From Mytilus galloprovincialis (Eukaryota > Mollusca > Bivalvia > Mytilida > Mytilidae): a stretch of 64,000 nucleotides of DNA. The position numbers were made by a program, and so were the translations under genes. The notes beneath the pieces are model-generated. The model was not told where the DNA came from. It ran no database searches and saw only the letters and a list, made by a program, of their open reading frames with translations. Below, piece after piece: positions 56,343 to 64,000 of the stretch. The stretch covers positions 31,010,218-31,074,217 of the forward strand of contig NC_134846.1 of NCBI RefSeq assembly GCF_965363235.1. Direction: 5' to 3'. Each line of letters opens with the position of its first letter. Position 1 is the stretch's first letter.

Positions 56343-56470
56343 GAAGACGACCACGCGATTGTAATGATATTCCAGAATTGTGTCCAAGTGACGTATACAC
56401 AGTTTATCCAAGATACTCAACTGGATTTGACGTCTATTGTGAAATGAAAATAGACGGTGGACATTGGACT
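56343..56470 (+). CDS. Gene 2 exon 3 (fibrinogen domain, N-terminal part)
   Basis: It reads RRPRDCNDIPELCPSDVYTV, then GFDVYCEMKIDGGHWT, and ends in phase 0 at ACT|GTAAGT. The two cysteines CND..ELC and the VYCEM motif mark the first disulfide region of a fibrinogen C-terminal domain. Confidence 0.92.
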
Positions 56471-56539
56471 GTAAGTTATAGAAGTGAGGAAAGATAAATG
56501 ATATTGTCATTTTGTTTAGTTTCTGTTGTTACCTATTCT

Positions 56540-56940
56540 GACATCGGACTCGGACTTCGCTTAAACTGTGTTTTACTGTGCGTATTGTTGTGTGTTTGTT
56601 TTTCTGCATTGGCTAGAGGTATAGGGGAGGGTTGTGAATTCAAAAACATGATTAACCCCTCCGCATTTTTGCGCCTGTCCAAAGTCGGGAGCCATTGGCC
56701 TTTGTTAGTCTTGTATGATTTTTAATTTTAGTTTCTTGTGTATAATTTGGAGTTTAGTATGACGACCATTCTCACTGAACTAGTATACATATTTGTTAAG
56801 GGTCAGCTGAAGGACTCTGCCGGGTGTGGGAGTTTCTCGCTAATTGAAGACCCATTGGTGGCCTTCGGCTGTTGTCTGCTCTATGGTCGGTTTATTGTCT
56901 CTTTGACGCATTCCCCATATCCGTTCTCAATTGTATAATT
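56540..56940 (+). repeat. Dispersed repeat R3, long copy
   Basis: It starts about ACATCGGACTCGGACTTCGC and ends CCATATCCGTTCTCAATTGT. It includes GAAGACCCATTGGTGGCCTT. It lies in gene 2 intron 3, 70 bp after exon 3. Confidence 0.82.
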
Positions 56941-57016
56941 GTTTTATTAGCCATTGTATTATTTTCATCAATCATAATTGGCGAACACAAATGTGTTTTT
57001 CCCTCTTACATTTGTA

Positions 57017-57205
57017 GATATAGGAAGATGTGGTATGAGTGTCAATGAGACAGCTCTCTATCAAAGTAACAATTTATAAAAGCACACCAATATACATTTT
57101 GTAGGTCAAGGTACGGTCTTCAACACGGAGCCTGGGCTCACACCGAACAGCAAGCTATAAAGCGCCACAAAAATTACTATTGTGGAACCATTCAAATGGG
57201 AGCAT
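57017..57205 (+). repeat. SINE-like family R2
   Basis: It contains TATAGGAAGATGTGGTATGA, CAAGGTACGGTCTTCAACAC and GCAAGCTATAAAGCG, in R2 order, in gene 2 intron 3. Confidence 0.82.
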
Positions 57206-57562
57206 TCTCTTCTTGGAGGTGGTCATTAGTTAATATCTTACATATATACCCTGTAGACTGCAACACCTTCAAAGACAGCTGCCATTTTTATCGAGTTACG
57301 TAAGATGAGATGTGATTTTTTTGCTTAAGATTTTTCTTAATGTGTATTTTTATAAGGGTTGTCTTTCAATGATGCTACGTCATGATAAACATAAAAAAAA
57401 GGTCAAATTTTAATCGAAAACTGGTTATAGGATTGTCTTAGAATTTTGATACTCAGTTATACGGGTAAATGTGGAAATTTCCTAGAGAAAACTGCTGGTA
57501 ACTGGTATATTTCTAAATCATTTCAAATGGAAGTTAAAAAATCTCAAATCATTTTATTCAAG

Positions 57563-57659
57563 GTTTTTCAAAGACGAGAGAATGGAGCTGTTGATTTCTT
57601 TCGAGGTTGGGATGACTACAAACATGGATTTGGAGACATCGAGCATGAATTCTGGCTCG
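57563..57659 (+). CDS. Gene 2 exon 4 (fibrinogen domain)
   Basis: It reads [20 protein letters not shown] and then [11 protein letters not shown], with donor CTCG|GTAAGC. This is the highly conserved block of fibrinogen-like domains (QRR..G.vdF.r.W.dYk.GFG....EfWLGN). Confidence 0.93.
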
Positions 57660-57692
57660 GTAAGCTATATATTTAAAGTTGTCTACATTTTT

Positions 57693-57995
57693 TATGCCCC
57701 ATTTATGAGCATTATGTTTTCTGGTCTGAGTGTCCGTCCGTTCGTTCGTTCGTACGTCCGTCTGTCCAGCTTCAGGTTAAAGTTTTTTGTCGAGGTAATG
57801 TTAGAGGTTTTGGTCGAGGTAGTTTTTGATGAAGTTGAATCCAATCAACTTGAAACTTAGTACACATGTTCCCTATGACATTATCTTCCTAATTTTAAAG
57901 CCAAATTAGAGGTTTTACCACATTTTCAAGGTCCACTAAATTTAGAAAATGATGGTGCGGATGGGGCATCCGTGTACTTGAGACACATTCTTGTT
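57693..57995 (+). mobile_element. Short pearl-like element (ATGCCCC/GGGGCAT ends)
   Basis: The 5' end TTTTATGCCCCATTTATGAG is followed by a CCGT/TCGT microsatellite (57730-57760), a single core with TTGAAACTTAGTACACATGT, and the end GATGGGGCATCCGTGTACTT. It has the same layout as the ACGCCCGTC elements but different ends. It lies 34 bp after gene 2 exon 4. Confidence 0.7.
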
Positions 57996-58280
57996 TGTTT
58001 ATCGGTTGTTGTGACCATTCAACCTCCAAAAACTGAAGTAATCTATATTTGACCAATATGAAACAGTCCTAAAAGAGTACTTATTTATATATTATCAATC
58101 TAGACCTGTTTATAGGTACATCAGTTTGCTCTTTATTTTATCGACAGTTTCAACGTTTTTCAAGTAGTTGTTTCCATTTGATTCAATTTTCTGTCTTTAA
58201 AAGCCCAAATAAATTCAGGTTTTATACGCTTGGACACATACATGTACTTCAGTTGAATGAATGATGATTTATTTCTACAG

Positions 58281-58445
58281 GGAACAAGCAGATGCATTCA
58301 CTTACAGCACAAGGAAGGTACGAAATGAGGATAGATCTGTCTGACTTTGATGGGAACCATGCATTTGCAAAATACAAAGATTTCAAAATAGGAGATGCAA
58401 GTTCAAAGTTCAAACTTACGGCAACTGGATACAACGGCACTGCAG
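58281..58445 (+). CDS. Gene 2 exon 5 (fibrinogen domain)
   Basis: After TTTCTACAG the exon reads GNKQMHSLTAQGRYEMRIDL, then AFAKYKDFKIGD and KLTATGYNGTA, with donor GCAG|GTAAAA. It corresponds to the central strands of the fibrinogen fold. It is intact. Confidence 0.93.
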
Positions 58446-58739
58446 GTAAAAGAATGTAACTTAACGTATCCTACAAACTGACCACTTTTAATTAAATTAT
58501 TAAGTTTGTCTGAATTGAATATAATTGCGATGGATTTAAAACGTAAGGTTCATTACATTTATGTACCAATATTCCGTAAAATGGATAAAACAGGATTGTG
58601 TTTCAAAAAGAGGATATTAAATTTACTCCATTAAAAAGAAATAACTTGATTTATAAAAAAAAAAAAGATCAGCAACTTAAATGAAGTAAAAATTGACATC
58701 AAGCACATTGTCAAGATATATTTTTCTCCCTAATTCTAT

Positions 58740-59410
58740 GGAAATTAACCCCTTTCCGAACCCATTGTATAAAAGAATTAATCAACGTGTGGTTGCTGGT
58801 GATCTCAAAAGATCATTGGATGATTTTAAGGGTCATGACCTTTTTAGCTAACTGGATGAATCAAAATAATTTTTTATGCTAACAGGTGTTAATGAAATTG
58901 ACAACTTCGTGCAATGTGAAAGGCACTCGAAGGGGATTTACAGTTAACAAAAAAAGAAAATGTATTTTTTAATCATTAGAGAAACAGATTCTTACATAGT
59001 TACTCGTGGATTATCGGATTTATCCAATCTCGAAAGTTAAATTATAAATTTTAACTATCTCGATATATCCCTTTCCTGACATGTATCATTATTTTTATTT
59101 AATCAACGTGTGGATCGTTTGATCTCAGTTCTTCATTGTTCAAAATTCGAATTTTCTTGCTTTCTTCTGAATTTCCTATTGGGACGGCACGAAAAAAGGC
59201 GACCATGCCTGATGACGTCACATAGAAAGAACACATCTTTTTGCAGATCATTTGAAATTGTCTGCATATTGTTTAAAAATCATTAGAGAAACAGATTCCA
59301 CCACCAAATCTTGTGTAATACGATATTTATCCACTCTCGACAGCTGAATTTTAAATATTTAAATGTCTGGAGTGGATACATATCGCATCACATTAGATGC
59401 AGTGGTAAAA
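58740..59410 (+). repeat. Dispersed repeat R6, one and a half copies
   Basis: 59070-59410 matches 4430-4820 (GGCGACCATGCCTGATGACG, CAGATTCCACCACCAAATC, CTGGAGTGGATACATATCG). A partial copy (CCCATTGTATAAAAGAATTA) lies at 58745-58830. It lies in gene 2 intron 5. Confidence 0.72.
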
Positions 59411-60254
59411 TCTTTATTTATCGCTATTTTGTGCATTTTCCCTTTGATCTTTTTTTGTGATCATTTTTCATATCATGCTACTGGCTTGAGATGGAAAATT
59501 ATCGCTAGAAACTAAGGACGCATTTGGCGTTGCTAATGAAATTGACATGAAATTAAAAACGTCGTCATAGGTAAAATAGTGATAAACAGATTATCATTGG
59601 TCAAGCGAGAAAATCAATCTCGTTGAGATGATCAACGATAATCTATAACTACATGTACATGTACGTAAAAAATAAGGCTAGTTTCCCCGTTTTTTTTTTC
59701 CTGTTTTGCTATGATACCCGTATGTTGTAAGGGAGAGAACCAGCCTAGCAGATATTAAATACAAATGTTAATACCCTACATGGAACAAATTGAGCCTCCA
59801 ATGAGAACTCTTGTTATACATGTATGTGGGATAAATAATTTGTTATGTCTTATATTATTAATCAAATATTTTTTAATGATTTGTGGTTCGTTAAAACTCG
59901 ATCACATATAAATTTGTATTTACTACGTGCTGTGGGGTCTAGCATTTCGCAGGTCAAGTCAGCATATTGGACAGGTCATACATCATGCTACTAAAATACA
60001 TTCTAGTTTTACATTATGCATGCAATATATGTTGATTAATACTATGACAGTTGTAGCCTTTGGTTGAGGTCAACACGATCTTATATCGACCTATTGAAGC
60101 ATATCGACCTCAGACTTGATCCCCGGTCTGTATTCTTCTCTTACATGTATATAGATAAAATTCGTACCGACCTCACACAAGGGCTATAATTGCATAATAT
60201 CAGCTTCAAATATTCATTTTAAACAAGTAATTATTTTTCAATAACATTTTATAG

Positions 60255-60500
60255 GAAACAGCTTGGCACACCATAATGGCAACGCCTTTTCAACCAAAGA
60301 CATGGATAATGATAATTCCAAATTGTGCTACTTTTTACACTGGCGCTTGGTGGTTTAACAGTTGTACTACGTCTGACTTGAATGGAGTATACTTCAATAA
60401 GACACCAGACCAGAAACACGATGGTGTCTACTGGCGAACATGGAGAGGAAATAACTACTCACTAAAGCATTCATTGATGATGATGCGGAGGATAAATTAA
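60255..60500 (+). CDS. Gene 2 exon 6 (fibrinogen domain C-terminal part, two frames)
   Basis: The exon starts NSLAHHNGNAFSTKDMDND in the frame set by exon 5. The remainder (NCATFYTGAWWFNSC, then DGVYWRTWRGNNYSLKHS) is encoded in another frame down to TAA at 60498-60500. Relatives usually have a few more residues between DND and NCA, so a small deletion is likelier than an insertion. No intron signals separate the two parts. Confidence 0.85.
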   Translation, partial: ETAWHTIMATPFQPKTWIMIIPNCATFYTGAWWFNSCTTSDLNGVYFNKTPDQKHDGVYWRTWRGNNYSLKHSLMMMRRIN

Positions 60501-63500
60501 TTCGATTAAACCATATACTATTAGACCAGTCTTGTTATTGTCTTAAAAAACGAATACTGGAAGAATTCACAAATATGCATTTGTTATCGTTTGATCAAAT
60601 CAAACTGAAACGGCCTAGCATGAAAAAAAAAGAAGATCAACGGTAATTATTACCAAATGTTGCACACTCTTTAAACTATTGCTACATGTAATTAGAAGTA
60701 AAGTTTAGAAAAAAGTGCAATTGATCTAGATCTGTTTACAATGTTACGACTATGTAAATGATTTGTTAGAGCTGTTCTTTCAAGTTCAATTGATATTTGC
60801 AGAGGTTGATTTACAACTGATAAAATTTCTAAATTGCTATATAAAGGCAATAGCAGTATACCGTTGTTCGAAACTCATAAATCGATAGAAAAAAAAACAA
60901 ATCCGGGTTACATGTACAAACTTAAACTGAGGGAAACGCATTAAATATAAGAGGAGAACAACGACACAACATTCAAACTGTAACACACAGAAACTAACTA
61001 GTAAGCATTAGACAAAATCCGATGATAATAACAAATATATAAGGAATCGATACTTTAAAAGATTTACTGACAAATTAAAACAAAAGTGCGTAGATTTTGC
61101 GAAAACTTTATTAAATTCTTACAAAGGTTTCAACATTTGGTTTTGAATTCTGACTCTTCATTGTTGTTGTTATTGGTTTTGGTAGGCGGCTTACTTATAT
61201 AGTAATTGCGCCTTGAATTCATATAACATAAATATTATGTATGTATACTTTCAGTCCTTAATTTATTTTAGTATTATACGTTTTGGCGAGTAATGATATT
61301 AAACTTTGAGGAACATGGTTCACTGAATTACTAAGAAATATATATGTTGAGAGACAAAAAAAAAACTCGCACATAACAGAAGGTTTGACTCTTCATGTGC
61401 CTATACTTATGTATAGGAATTTTACAACAAATGTGATATCAAAAAGATGTAACAGTTGTTAAAAGGGCTGGTGTATCATGATACAATCCATGATATCCTT
61501 TTGGTCCTTTGAAAAAAAGTTGTCAACGTTTAAATTTTGTACATTGTTATAAAATCTTTGAAAATTGTCTTTATCTGTACTCACAATTATTTTCATGTAA
61601 AAACAAAAAAATAATATACGTGCATTGTTATTCAGTAATTTTAAATAAACCAGTTATGATAAGGCACCCAGACAGTAGTTATATTTTGGCGTTGTATATA
61701 AGAGTAGTACTTTTTTTTTACTGCTAATAACTTCTTTGTACCAACTCATTGTAAGTGTGCTGATTGATATGTTCTCAGGAAACACATGATATTTATTAGT
61801 TTGAATGGCCTCCATAAATATGAGCACTCGTATATCTGAACTTACATGTAAGGTCATTGGTTTTATGCTCTACTACCGATAAAGTCAGCTTCACTTAACT
61901 GGATGTGGTCATTCGTATAAATTATATAAGTTTTCGCATTTGTCACATTTATCATTTGACAGAATAGGGGAAAAAAGACAAACAACAGTACACAAAACAC
62001 AACTAAAGACTCAAATATTGTAAAAACAATCTCAATAAAACGTGCAATGTAAACATCAATGACACAGCAACATAAAAAAAAAAACTATTACAGAATAGTC
62101 ATCTGTTTTCCTGTCAGTTTTCAACACAGTAAATAGCTATTTATTATTATCGACCTTTTAAAATGGATGGTCGCACGACAACGCCGATACTCTACTCAAA
62201 TATCATTATTCTAATATAAATCTATATATATAATAAATAATTAAAACATCTTTTACGTATCAACAAAAACGCCTACACAGCTGTCATGGTAAAATGTTCC
62301 TTATGACATTTTGGTAATAACGGCGTCGGGCTGAATGATTACATGGAAAATAAAAAAGAACACAAAAAAAAACACGAGACAATAATGTTGAAGCGGTAAA
62401 TCCTAACGCCCTCTATGGTACATGTGGCGAAAGCACAACGGATAAATTATATTATTATAATCACTGATAATTAAACTAATGAAATGACAATTATTCACTT
62501 ACTGATGTCACGTATGGTCAGAACGTTGAGGTTAAATCCGATATCGCGTGTAGATAGTGTCTCATTCTCTGCAAGAAACTCTTGTGACTCTATGAAGAGT
62601 CTAAAGGTGGCCTGTTGCAAGGCAAAGTTTATGTTCACATCCAATTTTCCCTCCTTTGCAAGTGACGGTCTTCGTTCCCACCACCTTCATCCCTGACAGC
62701 CTCTATTACAGGACCTACATGTACCAGTTGTATATCTTGTTAATTTGATCTCGTCCTGAATATGCTTGAAATATTTGGCTATGACGTTAAGCAACCAACA
62801 ATCAACCCATCAATCTAACTGCTTTGTGTAACTCATCAATGTTCTTATAATGTTGAATGACAGGCATGGGTTTCGTTATAGCTATAATCAAAACACAACC
62901 GATTTCAAAGCTTAAGAGGAATTAAAAAATCATCACAAAACTGTCAAATCTTGCTATGAGAATTTATACTTATATGTTAAGGAATGCTCCTAGAAATTGA
63001 TGCATCTGTTTGTCAATCTTTCTTACCTTTTTATTGTTTTCTTTTCTTGTACCATTTTGAAAAGTGCAAGACTACATTTTAAGTGTTAATTTACACGGAT
63101 ATGTGCTCTAATTAAAATCGAAAATTATGAAATAAAAAAGGGGGGAAGTTATTTCTTCGTGTTTTATAAGTTATAACGCATCATATCAAATCCTATCCTC
63201 ATGGAGAATTCGACATATCTGCTTAGTGCAAATGCATGCAGTTTTTGTGCAAACAAAAATAGAAACTGATATAAAATTGAAATGTAAATATAAATCAACA
63301 GGTCAACGTGAATTAGAAAAAAGATTACTCATACCATATTTCCAAAAATAGAAATGGGCTTATGTAATGTTACCAATACTTGTCATAAATAACGACCTTA
63401 TTACGTATACAGATCAAATGTCAGTACATATCTACAAGGCATGATCTTCATGTTTATGCGTGTCGGAAGAATACATATCATATATGTATCTGTGTTTTAA

Positions 63501-63861
63501 TGTGCTCGTGTCGAAACAGTCTATTATGTTAGTATTCTTAGCTAAAGAGAAGTGAGGATGAGAAGAAAAACAAATGACTTTTACTCCGCCACAGATTCAT
63601 GTGTCTGCTTCTAGTCAGTAGTAATATTTATCTTATCTTGAACTTATAGCCGAATTTGCGCATTAATACACGAGCAACATGACGGGTATCATATGTGGAG
63701 TCGAATTGCTTACTATTCAGGAGCTTTTTAGAGCGGATACCCAGTTGTATTTTTTTTATGTTTTATAGACTGTTGTTTGTCTTTTTGTCGTAAATTGTTC
63801 TATTGCCGTTTGTTTTTCGACTTTTTGAGTTTTCACATCTGTTTGTGTTGACTTGAGTTAG
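60501..63861. other. Region after gene 2, no gene seen
   Basis: The gene 2 3' UTR should lie at its start. An R4 repeat occupies 60838-61025. Later ORFs of 60-72 codons (for example 62484-62696) have no recognised motif, signal peptide or splice context. Sequence is otherwise AT-rich. Confidence 0.5.
60838..61025 (+). repeat. Dispersed repeat R4
   Basis: It contains GGCAATAGCAGTATACCGTT, GAAACGCATTAAATATAAGA and GAGGAGAACAACGACACAAC, matching 32698-33003. Confidence 0.78.
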
Positions 63862-64000
63862 GAGATAACTGTATTGTATTTTAAGCTCCGACGGCATCAA
63901 TTGGGGATTTGATGGTCGCAAATTAAGTTAACTGGCGACGCGTTAGCGGAGACAGTATACGGGTATTTGCGACCATCAAATCCCCAATTGATGCCGTCGG
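63862..64000. mobile_element. Palindromic MITE, copy 2 (cut by window end)
   Basis: From GGAGATAACTGTATTGTATT the arm runs through GGCATCAATTGGGGATTTGA, then a spacer with GGCGACGCGTTAGCGGAGAC, then the inverted arm up to the last base. The spacer is reversed relative to 25135-25300. Confidence 0.85.

Larger units (their letters stand above)
42052..60500 (+). pseudogene. Gene 2: secreted fibrinogen-related lectin (FReD), last exon frame-shifted
   Basis: Six exons join: 42052-42160, 55752-55832, 56343-56470, 57563-57659, 58281-58445 and 60255-60500, with intron phases 1, 1, 0, 1 and 1. Residues 1-17 are a signal peptide (MFFTAALFVLCLLGTA). Residues 37-64 form a short linker, and a fibrinogen C-terminal domain starts at RRPRDCNDIPELC near residue 64. 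Canonical features follow: [26 protein letters not shown], a calcium-loop-like KDMDND, and GAWWFNSC with DLNGVYF. In the last exon the first 21 codons (to DNDNS) and the final 59 codons (from NCATFY) lie in different frames. The switch falls between 60310 and 60325, a net +1 or -2 bases. Unshifted reading stops near 60358 and loses the second disulfide and ligand-pocket region. FReD proteins of mussels are secreted glycan-binding immune lectins; that role is inferred from the family. Whether this is a true lesion or an assembly error cannot be told from one sequence. Confidence 0.88.

Noticed and set aside
62484-62696. 70-codon + frame near the window end
   Set aside because: No signal peptide, domain motif or splice context on either strand; the antisense frames were also checked without result.

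Overview
The window looks like AT-rich nuclear DNA of a marine bivalve, most likely a mussel close to Mytilus. Coding sequence is sparse and split by long introns. The rest is packed with short dispersed repeats, MITEs, truncated LINEs and pearl/Helitron-like elements with ACGCCCGTC ends, which I recognise as typical of mussel DNA. There are no operons, ribosome-binding sites, CRISPR arrays or rRNA genes. Species assignment and family names come from memory of these families, not from a search.

Two host genes can be assembled exon by exon on the + strand with consistent splice phases. Gene 1 (5612-26371, six exons, 329 codons plus stop) encodes a secreted protein: signal peptide, PAN/apple-like segment, short EGF-like segment, and a C-terminal domain of about 190 residues that I know only from uncharacterised molluscan proteins. 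Gene 2 (42052-60500, six exons, about 274 residues) encodes a secreted fibrinogen-related (FReD) lectin. It has a TATA box 71 bp before the ATG and a 13.6 kb first intron. Its last exon holds a reading-frame shift that removes the C-terminal quarter of the fibrinogen domain, so it is a pseudogene, a null allele or an assembly error. Both genes fit the secreted, recognition-type repertoire that is expanded in bivalves.

Layout: 1-3600, a LINE remnant set in a small tandem array with palindromes around it. 3600-5611, intergenic repeats. 5612-26371, gene 1; its intron 2 carries a 5.5 kb TIR element encoding a FEN1/PIN-like protein, with a second TTAA-flanked element nested inside, plus a pearl-like element and MITEs. 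26372-41980, intergenic: two related interrupted copies of a small secreted protein in a 1.7 kb segmental duplication, a hAT relic, hairpins and a duplicated pearl-like element. 42052-60500, gene 2; its intron 1 holds a strange element of quasi-periodic CTACG/CCACG motifs, an 0.8-0.9 kb duplication, and a 5.76 kb TIR element with a clean TAATT target duplication and a LINE inside. 60501-64000, repeats, ending in a palindromic MITE cut by the window edge.

The most unusual items are the TIR element carrying a FEN1-like rather than an evident DDE-type protein (8661-14131), the quasi-periodic element (43273-44732), the molluscan C-terminal domain of gene 1, and the duplicated relics of an unrecognised secreted family.
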